NCBI GenBank assembly: GCA_021811745.1
Contig: JAJZNH010000588.1
Location: 1 to 5,437, forward strand
DNA from: Acidobacteriota bacterium
GTDB taxonomy: Bacteria; Acidobacteriota; Terriglobia; Terriglobales; Acidobacteriaceae
Reading direction: 5' to 3'
DNA: 5,437 nt
Both the position numbers and the translations under genes were made by a program. The notes under the pieces are model-generated. The model had not been told where the DNA came from, ran no database searches, and worked only from the letters and a program-made list of their open reading frames with translations. Shown here in pieces: positions 1 through 5,338 of this stretch; within the stretch, counting starts at the first letter, position 1; the number at the start of each line of letters is the position of its first letter.

Positions 1-30
1 TCGGTCCTGCCATTGAAGGGGCGGAATGAG

Positions 31-801
31 ATGAAGCAAAGCTTTCAAATTGCGCTTGTTTTGGCAGGCTGCCTGATCGCGGCTCCGCGATTCCATGCGC
101 AGACGCCCGCACAGAACGACACCTCCGGCGCGGGCCAGAATAAGGCTGACGAAAATTCCCAGAAGAGCCAGGCGAAACAGGGCGACGGCCAGAAACAGTC
201 TGGCTCGCAGCCGCAATCGAATGCCAATCCATTCCCGACCGATACCAGCGCGGTTCCGGTCATGCCTTCCAATCCATCGGCGCTTGCAGGCGGTATACCG
301 GGCATGGACGGCAACGCGCCAATTCCGCTTCCTGCCGGCGATCCGGACCCTGCACGCAGCCCCGATGATGGCGGCTTGGCAGGCAGCAGCACTTCACAGG
401 GCTACAGTTCCAGTTCGACCGGCGATCTGCCGCCACTGCCCGATACGGAGCCAAAACGGCGAAAGAAAGGCCAGGATGACGTCCTGGCGCCCCCGCCTCG
501 CGAAACCGCAAAAGACGACGTTAACGTGGGCACGTTTTATCTTCAGACCGGAAATTGGGCGGGGGCGTTGTCGCGCTTTCAATCCGCGCTTGTCCTTGAT
601 CCGCAAAACCCGGAGGTCTTTTGGGGACTTGCGGAATGTGAGCGGCACCTGGGTGATTATGTAGCCGCCCGGAACTACTATCTGAAGGTGATCGAGTACG
701 ATCCGGGCACCCACCGCTCCAAAGATGCGCGCAATGCTCTGCAACGCCCCGAGATTGCGAATGCGCAGGGTCCGGCGCAGGGCCAGACACCGGCAAAGTA
801 A
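31..801 (+). CDS. Exported TPR-repeat protein with long low-complexity linker
   Basis: A 256-residue protein that I do not recognise as a named family. The N-terminus (MKQSFQIALVLAGCLIAAP) is a signal peptide. It contains a lipobox-like LAGC at residues 11-14, but a signal peptidase I site further on (after FHA, residue 23, or QTPA, residue 27) is also possible, so lipoprotein versus soluble periplasmic protein is unsettled. Residues about 28-160 are disordered and rich in Q, N, S, G, P and D, with a basic patch KRRKK at 142-146. Residues about 162-229 form two tetratricopeptide units (G-W-A-G-A-L...A-L-x-L-D-P and G-D-Y-x-A-A-R-x-Y-Y...Y-D-P), which usually bind proteins. A short Q/A/P tail follows. 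ATG 31 is preferred over an in-frame TTG at 13 because it begins directly with the signal peptide and has a purine-rich GGGGCGGA at 18-25. The frame is open to the window edge, so a start further upstream cannot be formally excluded. It is probably a scaffold or envelope-assembly accessory protein; its partner is unknown. Confidence 0.85.
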   Translation: MKQSFQIALVLAGCLIAAPRFHAQTPAQNDTSGAGQNKADENSQKSQAKQGDGQKQSGSQPQSNANPFPTDTSAVPVMPSNPSALAGGIPGMDGNAPIPLPAGDPDPARSPDDGGLAGSSTSQGYSSSSTGDLPPLPDTEPKRRKKGQDDVLAPPPRETAKDDVNVGTFYLQTGNWAGALSRFQSALVLDPQNPEVFWGLAECERHLGDYVAARNYYLKVIEYDPGTHRSKDARNALQRPEIANAQGPAQGQTPAK

Positions 802-1038
802 TGACAGATGCTGCCAGGGAGGACCGGCCCGCGGGAAGATCTTCCTGTGCGCGAGTCGAGCAGTAGCCGGTCGGGCGAGAGAACCTCCTTGCCAGCCGGT
901 TCTATTTCATACAATGACGACCGAACAGCGCGACTCCTTTTCTGCCGCCTGGCAAAGCCGAAAATCGTGCGCCGGTTCCCTCAAACGAGCCCCGTTTTCC
1001 ATCGAATCCGCAAAGTCTGGACTTGAAGGGGAAATGTT
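802..1038. other. Convergent intergenic gap, no gene seen
   Basis: This gap lies between the ends of the TPR gene and the prepilin peptidase gene, which converge. Short open frames cross it (for example plus 808-1026), but they lack a ribosome site and a recognisable product. Structure is limited to a perfect 12-base palindrome GGAAGATCTTCC at 834-845, a 6-bp stem with a 12-base loop at 880-903 (AGAACC/GGTTCT), and a small inverted repeat AAGTC-TG-GACTT at 1013-1024. None is followed by a T-tract, so I call no terminator for either gene. Confidence 0.6.
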
Positions 1039-1965
1039 TTAGAAACCGAAACCGCAGACTTCGAGATAGGCTGCGATGATCTGACTACCCCACAGGGCGC
1101 TGACGATTCCCCCAATGCAAAGGAATGCGCCCAGTGGCAGCTTCGTAAAAGCCCAATGCTCGGTCCTGTTTCGGAGCGAAGGACGCATCACCACAACCAG
1201 CGCAATCACCGCGCCGAGCACAATACCGAGAAAATAGGCGAGCAGCGTCCGCGACCAGCCGAGCCATATCGCCAGCAGAATCATGAGCTTGATATCGCCA
1301 AGGCCGATGCCTTCGCGGCCGCGCAGATTGGAATAAACCCATCGGATGAGAAATATGAGGAAGGGGAAGGCGACGATACCGAGGGCCCACGCCACCACCG
1401 TGTCAAAGAGATGAGTGCGTCGGTTTCCCCAACTGTTGCCCTCCAGGCTCCAATGCAGGGGAAACGAAACCCAGAACCATTCGACCGAAAAGCGCGCGAG
1501 GGTCAGGGGTAGACCCAGAGCGGCTCCTCCCAGGGTCAGCCAGTCCGGCAGCCAAAGGTGCTCGACGTCGACGACCGCGATACAGATCAGCAACCAGGAC
1601 AGGATCATCTTGAGGACACAGAAAGCCGTTGCGTCGAAGATGGTGGGGGCAGTCGCCTGGGGCGAAAGGTATTCATTCATTGCCTGCCAGGCGGAGACGC
1701 CCCAGGCCACTCCAACTGCCAGTTCCACCACGGGATAGCGCCAGCCAATCCAGGCGCGACAATGGTGGCAGCGTCCCCGCAGCGCGAGCCAGCTCAGAAC
1801 CGGCACATTTTCCCACCAGGCCAGAGTGTGGCCACAGTGACGGCAGTGGGACCGCGGTCGGATGATGTTTTCGCCTGCAGGCCATCGGCTTGCGCAGACG
1901 TTCAGAAAGCTGCCGAAGACTAGCCCGATCAGCCCGGCGATTGCTGTAACAAGAATTTGCAGCAT
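1039..1965 (-). CDS. Prepilin peptidase / N-methyltransferase (A24 family, PilD-like)
   Basis: An inner-membrane aspartic protease of 308 residues that cleaves the leader of type IV prepilins or type II secretion pseudopilins and, in the bifunctional class, N-methylates the new N-terminus. All hallmarks are present. There is an N-terminal GSFLNVCASRWPAG (residues 18-31). The cytoplasmic domain carries the tetracysteine pair C41xxC44 and C66xxC69 of the methyltransferase-bearing class. The first catalytic Asp is D133 in VVDVEHLWLPD, and the second is D224 in GLGDIKL. LPLGAF near 277-281 matches the family's C-terminal motif. About eight hydrophobic helices span the chain, and the length fits bifunctional PilD proteins. 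An aromatic-rich loop at about 160-182 is somewhat long. I chose ATG 1965 because it opens directly with the first membrane helix; the frame extends to a TTG at 1998 that would only add a hydrophilic stub. No Shine-Dalgarno precedes ATG 1965. No pilus genes lie beside it, so its substrates are encoded elsewhere. Confidence 0.95.
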   Translation of the reverse strand: MLQILVTAIAGLIGLVFGSFLNVCASRWPAGENIIRPRSHCRHCGHTLAWWENVPVLSWLALRGRCHHCRAWIGWRYPVVELAVGVAWGVSAWQAMNEYLSPQATAPTIFDATAFCVLKMILSWLLICIAVVDVEHLWLPDWLTLGGAALGLPLTLARFSVEWFWVSFPLHWSLEGNSWGNRRTHLFDTVVAWALGIVAFPFLIFLIRWVYSNLRGREGIGLGDIKLMILLAIWLGWSRTLLAYFLGIVLGAVIALVVVMRPSLRNRTEHWAFTKLPLGAFLCIGGIVSALWGSQIIAAYLEVCGFGF

Positions 1966-2081
1966 TGGAGAACTAAAGTATACGGTTTTTCGGCACAAAC
2001 ACCATTACGCCCAAATAGATATGATGCTTGCAGACCTTGAATTTGACGCCTGACCGCAGCCGCGGGATTAGACTGAGGGAA
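1966..2081. promoter_or_regulatory. Divergent promoter region between prepilin peptidase and mazG operon
   Basis: This 116-base non-coding gap separates two divergent start codons, so it should hold both promoters. On the plus strand a TATGAT at 2020-2025 is a fair -10 candidate, but the -35 position in front of it (AAACAC) is poor. TTGACG at 2043-2048 is a good -35 match with only weak -10 partners (GATTAG at 2066-2071). The assignment by context is firm, but the exact promoter elements are not. I see no clear operator palindrome. Confidence 0.5.
1977..1982 (-). promoter_or_regulatory. Candidate -10 box (TATACT) for prepilin peptidase, near-leaderless
   Basis: On the minus strand TATACT lies 11 bases before ATG 1965. 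A start site about 6-7 bases after the box would leave a leader of only a few bases, which fits the absence of a Shine-Dalgarno (the sequence before the ATG reads TTAGTTCTCCA). No good TTGACA-like hexamer lies 16-18 bases further upstream, so this remains tentative. Confidence 0.3.
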
Positions 2082-3077
2082 ATGGACCTTGTAAAAGGGG
2101 CAGACAGCCCGGAACCTCGCGGGACGCTGCATGACCACGCAGTAAAGACTGATCCGGCGCAGGCTGCGGCGCTTTTTGAGCAGTCGGCGGGAATCATGGC
2201 GCGGCTGCGCGCGCCGGGCGGATGCCCCTGGGACCGCGAGCAGACCTTCGATTCCATCCGCAAATACACATTGGAAGAGGCTTACGAAGTCTTCGACGCC
2301 ATCGAGCGGCGCGACTGGCCGCATCTGGCCGAGGAACTGGGCGACCTGCTGTTGCAGGTGCTGTTTTACGCGGAGATGGCGGCCAATGAGGGGTACTTCA
2401 CCATTACCGACGTGCTCGACCACCTGAACCGCAAGCTGATCCGGCGGCATCCGCATGTCTTTGGCGATGAAGCTGCGCGGGCGGCTGGGAACCGGGCCGA
2501 AGTCGATTCCGCCGTCGAGGGGTCATCGGCGGCGGTTCTGCGCAACTGGGAGGAGATCAAAGCGGCAGAGAAGCGCAACGCGGCTGCTGTGAACGGCGAA
2601 CTGGAGCCGGAGGAATCGGGGAACCAGACGGGCTCACGCCTGGACGGCGTATTGCGGACGCTGCCGGCGTTGGCTGAAGCGGCCAAGCTGGGATCAAAGG
2701 CGGCCAAGGCTGGATTTGACTGGCCAAATTGGCGTGATCTGCTGCCGAAGCTGGCGGAAGAGACAGCGGAACTGGAGGCCGAGGCGGCTTCAGGAGATCC
2801 GGCGCGCAAACCGGCGATTGAGGCCGAAGTCGGCGACCTGCTTTTTACCGCGGTCAATCTGGGGCGGCACCTGGGCGTGGATGCCGAGATGGCGCTGCGC
2901 GGCTGCAATCTGCGCTTCCGGAGGCGCTTCAGGGAGATGGAGTTGGCCTCGGCGCGCCCGCTGGAGGATCTGTCGCTGGAGGAGCTGGAGGCGCTTTGGG
3001 TGCGGGCCAAACAAAAGCTGGCGGCTGAGGGAGAATCGGGCGCAACGGCGGAGTCCGGACAGGGGGAACCGGCATGA
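2082..3077 (+). CDS. mazG: Nucleoside triphosphate pyrophosphohydrolase MazG
   Basis: A cytoplasmic enzyme of 331 residues that hydrolyses (d)NTPs to NMP and pyrophosphate, a house-cleaning role, and in E. coli influences ppGpp-linked survival. Two MazG domains are visible. The N-terminal one has APGGCPWDREQTF (44-56), EEAYE (65-69) and ELGD (85-88). The C-terminal one has LPALAEAAKLGSKAAKAGFDW (194-214), EETAE (226-230) and EVGDLLF (249-255), followed by LRFRRRFREME. These EExxE and ExxD sets are the Mg-binding residues, and both domains keep them. The protein is longer than E. coli MazG (263 aa). The excess sits in a hydrophilic N-terminal lead of about 37 residues, inter-domain stretches near 132-150 and 161-187, and an E/G/A-rich tail after about 312. 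ATG 2082 has GAGG at 2075-2078, close spacing. An in-frame TTG at 2028 is less likely, and the next ATG (2196) would remove the first helix. Its stop overlaps the next gene by 4 bases. It is the first gene of the operon. Confidence 0.95.
   Translation: MDLVKGADSPEPRGTLHDHAVKTDPAQAAALFEQSAGIMARLRAPGGCPWDREQTFDSIRKYTLEEAYEVFDAIERRDWPHLAEELGDLLLQVLFYAEMAANEGYFTITDVLDHLNRKLIRRHPHVFGDEAARAAGNRAEVDSAVEGSSAAVLRNWEEIKAAEKRNAAAVNGELEPEESGNQTGSRLDGVLRTLPALAEAAKLGSKAAKAGFDWPNWRDLLPKLAEETAELEAEAASGDPARKPAIEAEVGDLLFTAVNLGRHLGVDAEMALRGCNLRFRRRFREMELASARPLEDLSLEELEALWVRAKQKLAAEGESGATAESGQGEPA
3061..3066 (+). promoter_or_regulatory. Shine-Dalgarno (AGGGGG) for the GNAT gene inside mazG end
   Basis: AGGGGG lies 7 bases before ATG 3074, within the last codons of mazG. 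It supports ATG 3074 as the true start and, with the ATGA overlap, points to translational coupling. Confidence 0.6.
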
Positions 3078-3907
3078 TCCGGATTCGCTCCTGCGGCGGC
3101 TTCGACGAGCTGGATGCCTGTGTTCGACTTGAGATTGAAACCTGGGGATATGACGCGAGCGATATCATTCCCCGCAAGGCGTTTGTGGTGGCGCAAGCGA
3201 TTGGCGGGCAGGTGATCGGCGCCTTCGATCCACCGATCACCGGTGAAGAGGACGGCGGCGGGCCGGAACCGCTGGTGGGTTTTGCCATGTCTCTACCGGG
3301 AGCGAAAACCGGGCAGGGCGAACCGCGGGCTTATCTGCATTCCCACATGCTGGCGGTTCGAGAGGGGTATCGCAATCGTGGTCTGGGCGCGCGACTGAAG
3401 TGGGAGCAACGCCGGGAGGCGCTTTCGCGTGGAATACGCCATATAGAATGGACCTTCGATCCGCTGGAAATCAAGAACGCATACCTCAATATCCACAGGC
3501 TGGGAGCGATTGTTTGCCGTTATGAGGAGAACTTCTATGGTGTATCCTCATCTCGACTGCAGGGTGGTCTTCCCACCGACCGGTTATTTGCGGAATGGCG
3601 GCTTGATTCCCCGAGAGTGCAGGCAAGACTAGAGGAACGCCCGGCAGCTGCATTTGTCCCTTGTGAACGCATCCAGGCCCGCATTCGGGTTCCCGCCTCC
3701 ATCAATGGATGGAAGGCATCCGACCGAGACCGGGAGCGAGCCCTCGCTGTTCAACTGGAAAATCGACGCAAGTTTCAGGATGCATTTGCCCGGGGCCTGG
3801 TGGTCATTGGCTTTACTCGGGATCCGGAAGGAAATGGAGTCTTCGAGCTGGGAGATCTTTCCGCTGCCGAGGAACCACAAAGTCCGAAGGGACGCAAAAC
3901 CTTATGA
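3074..3907 (+). CDS. GNAT-superfamily acyltransferase (COG3375-like)
   Basis: A 277-residue predicted N-acyltransferase using an acyl-CoA donor; the acceptor is not known. The acetyl-CoA-binding signature is clear: a strand YLHSHMLAV (87-95) followed by the pyrophosphate loop R100-N-R-G-L-G105 and its helix. The next block, HIEWTFDPL (123-131) then NAYLNIHRLGAIVCRYEENFYG (about 135-156), is typical of the predicted GNAT group COG3375 as I recall it, and the N-terminal ETWGYDASDIIPR (22-34) also fits. The C-terminal part after about 175 is less conserved and may complete a second lobe. The protein is longer than a minimal GNAT domain (about 150 aa) but within this group's range. Its start overlaps the mazG stop (ATGA 3074-3077), and its own stop overlaps the next start. 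Pairing with an OSBS/NSAR-like enzyme suggests that it may acylate amino acids with succinyl-CoA or acetyl-CoA. That is inference from neighbourhood, not from its active site. Confidence 0.85.
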   Translation: MIRIRSCGGFDELDACVRLEIETWGYDASDIIPRKAFVVAQAIGGQVIGAFDPPITGEEDGGGPEPLVGFAMSLPGAKTGQGEPRAYLHSHMLAVREGYRNRGLGARLKWEQRREALSRGIRHIEWTFDPLEIKNAYLNIHRLGAIVCRYEENFYGVSSSRLQGGLPTDRLFAEWRLDSPRVQARLEERPAAAFVPCERIQARIRVPASINGWKASDRDRERALAVQLENRRKFQDAFARGLVVIGFTRDPEGNGVFELGDLSAAEEPQSPKGRKTL

Positions 3908-5028
3908 AAATCGATGCGATACTTCTGCGCGAATTGCATATGCCATTGGTTCGGCCCTTTGAGACCAGCTTTGGCGTCACCCGTAATCGCAGAATTCTGT
4001 TGGCCGAGATTCAATCAGAGGGGTTGACCGGCTGGGGCGAATGCACAGCCGGCGAACGGCCGTTCTTTTCGAGCGAGTCGACCGATAGCGCCTGGCAGAC
4101 AATTACTCAGGAACTGGGGCCAATGCTGGCCTCGGCGGCGCCGCAGCACGGCGGAGATTGTCCGCGCATCTTCCGCCAGGTGCGCGGCAACCACATGGCC
4201 AAGGCGACGCTGGAGAACGCCATCTGGGACCTGGAGGCGCAGCGCGAAGGGATTTCGCTCTCCCACCTGCTGGGCGGAGTTCACGAAAAGATTCCGTGCG
4301 GAGTTTCTCTGGGGATTCAGCCCTCGATCCCAGAGCTGATGGCGATCATCGAAAAAGAACTGGCGGCGGGATATCAGCGCATCAAGCTCAAGTGCAAACC
4401 GGGTTGGGATGTGGATGTCTTTGAAAGAGTCCGCAATCGCTGGCCTGAAATCATGCTCAGTTGCGACGCCAATTCGGCCTATCGTCTGCGGGACGTTGAT
4501 CACCTGATCTCGTTCGATGCCTTTGATCTGTTGATGATCGAGCAGCCCTTATGGCATGACGATTTTTACTACCACTCGCTTCTGCAGAAGCGCTTGAAGA
4601 CGCCGATCTGCCTGGATGAATCCATCCGCAACCGGCGCGATACTCTGGCCGCCATCGAGATGGAGTCGTGCAGGATCATCAACATCAAGCTGGGGCGCGT
4701 AGGAGGATTCTCCGAGGCCATCGCGGTGCACAATGCGGCGCTGGAGCGCGGCATCCCCGTGTGGTGCGGCGGCATGCTGGAGTCGGGCATCGGGCGCGCG
4801 CACAATATCGCGCTCGCGACGCTCGAAAACTTTACGCTTCCCGGTGATGTTTCCGCCTCCGCGCGATACTGGGCGGAGGAAATTATCGAGCCCGGGGTTA
4901 CAGTGTCAGCGGCGGGAGAGATTGCCATTCCCGATACGCCTGGACGCGGCTACGAGGTCCGAACCGACCTGATTGAGCGGCTCACCGTGCGCAAGGAGAC
5001 AATCCGGGCTTTCGAGCTGGTGAGTTAG
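3904..5028 (+). CDS. menC: Enolase-superfamily o-succinylbenzoate synthase / N-acylamino acid racemase
   Basis: A 374-residue cytoplasmic, Mg-dependent enzyme of the muconate-lactonizing subgroup. Possible reactions are dehydration of SHCHC to o-succinylbenzoate (menaquinone synthesis, MenC) or racemisation of N-succinyl- or N-acetyl-amino acids; several relatives do both. The N-terminal capping domain includes the substrate loop RPFETSFGVT (17-26). The barrel carries the catalytic pair K163 (in IKLKCK) and K262 (in INIKLGRVGG), metal ligands D188 (SCDANSAY), E213 (MIEQPL) and D238 (CLDESI), and the late loop WCGGMLESGIGRA (287-299). These positions line up almost number for number with the promiscuous Amycolatopsis NSAR/OSBS. 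R265, three residues after K262, matches an Arg reported to favour racemase chemistry. ATG 3904 overlaps the preceding stop (ATGA); GAAGGGA at 3886-3892 is a distant Shine-Dalgarno. The frame is open further upstream, but only as a shadow of the GNAT gene. No other men gene is in the window. The family call is firm; the choice of symbol is provisional. Confidence 0.9.
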   Translation: MKIDAILLRELHMPLVRPFETSFGVTRNRRILLAEIQSEGLTGWGECTAGERPFFSSESTDSAWQTITQELGPMLASAAPQHGGDCPRIFRQVRGNHMAKATLENAIWDLEAQREGISLSHLLGGVHEKIPCGVSLGIQPSIPELMAIIEKELAAGYQRIKLKCKPGWDVDVFERVRNRWPEIMLSCDANSAYRLRDVDHLISFDAFDLLMIEQPLWHDDFYYHSLLQKRLKTPICLDESIRNRRDTLAAIEMESCRIINIKLGRVGGFSEAIAVHNAALERGIPVWCGGMLESGIGRAHNIALATLENFTLPGDVSASARYWAEEIIEPGVTVSAAGEIAIPDTPGRGYEVRTDLIERLTVRKETIRAFELVS

Positions 5029-5059
5029 GAGCGAAGCTTAATCGTCTCCTCTCCTCATT

Positions 5060-5088
5060 CGACCGCCTCGGCGCGGTCGTCTGCTTTT
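5060..5088 (+). terminator. Rho-independent terminator of the mazG operon
   Basis: CGACCGC (5060-5066) and GCGGTCG (5073-5079) form a perfect 7-bp GC-rich stem with loop CTCGGC, followed by TCTGCTTTT. It starts 32 bases after the stop of the last operon gene. The T-run is interrupted, so efficiency may be partial, but position and structure are right. Confidence 0.7.
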
Positions 5089-5338
5089 ACTTCCGGCGTG
5101 TTCCTGCGCTGCGGTATCTCAGCAGCACAATCCTACCTTCGTTGATGATTCTGCCTCCTTGGGTTGCCGCATCCAGGACTTCTCCAATTTGCACACAAAG
5201 CCAGCTGGAATGCAGACGCTCGTCTGCAGGAGCCCATCGGTAATGGAGGGCTGGAGCCCTGAGGCTCCAGCCTGCAATCACCTTCGGTCAGATTTGTGCT
5301 GACCCCCGTGACACGGGTCAGGCAGTGGTGCTCCACAA
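5089..5338. other. Intergenic region with no recognisable gene, palindrome-rich
   Basis: Between the operon terminator and the possible minus-strand gene at the right edge. Minus-strand open frames cross it (5087-5281 and 5133-5429), but their translations are Arg/Ser/Cys-rich and unrecognised, and they run through strong palindromes, so I do not call them genes. Its right half is occupied by the palindrome cluster listed separately. Confidence 0.55.
5201..5321. repeat. Cluster of palindromes, REP-like intergenic element
   Basis: Five inverted repeats lie in about 120 bases: CCAGCTGG (5201-5208); TGCAGACGCTCGTCTGCA (5211-5228, 8-base arms); a perfect 10-bp stem GGCTGGAGCC/GGCTCCAGCC with loop CTGA (5249-5272); GGTCAG/CTGACC with a 7-base loop (5286-5304); and CTGACCC/GGGTCAG with nested CCCGT/ACGGG pairing (5299-5321). 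None carries a T-tract on either side. Density, GC-rich stems and position between gene ends resemble REP/BIME-type dispersed elements, but no second copy exists in the window to prove that it is repeated. Confidence 0.45.

Noticed and set aside
3..29. Possible last codons of an upstream gene (GPAIEGAE then TGA at 27-29), just before the TPR gene start.
   Set aside because: Eight codons cannot be told from chance; another frame is also open at the window edge.
880..903. AGAACC/GGTTCT stem as terminator of the TPR gene.
   Set aside because: Only 6 bp with a 12-base loop and no T-tract after it; about 80 bases beyond the stop.
808..1026. 72-codon plus-strand open frame in the convergent gap.
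   Set aside because: No Shine-Dalgarno, no recognisable domain, composition (Arg/Ser-rich) typical of a chance frame in GC-rich DNA.
2366..3196. Long minus-strand frame (276 codons) antisense to mazG.
   Set aside because: Ser/Ala/Arg-rich shadow of mazG, which carries complete catalytic motifs in its own frame.
3709..3903. Upstream extension of the enolase-family gene by 65 codons.
   Set aside because: It lies wholly inside the GNAT gene in another frame, has no family similarity, and ATG 3904 with its ATGA overlap begins at the conserved N-terminus.
5249..5272. 10-bp perfect hairpin as a terminator.
   Set aside because: No T-tract on either side, and the operon already has a better terminator at 5060-5088.
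5201..5321. CRISPR array or tandem repeat.
   Set aside because: The palindromes differ in sequence and spacing; there is no regularly repeated unit.
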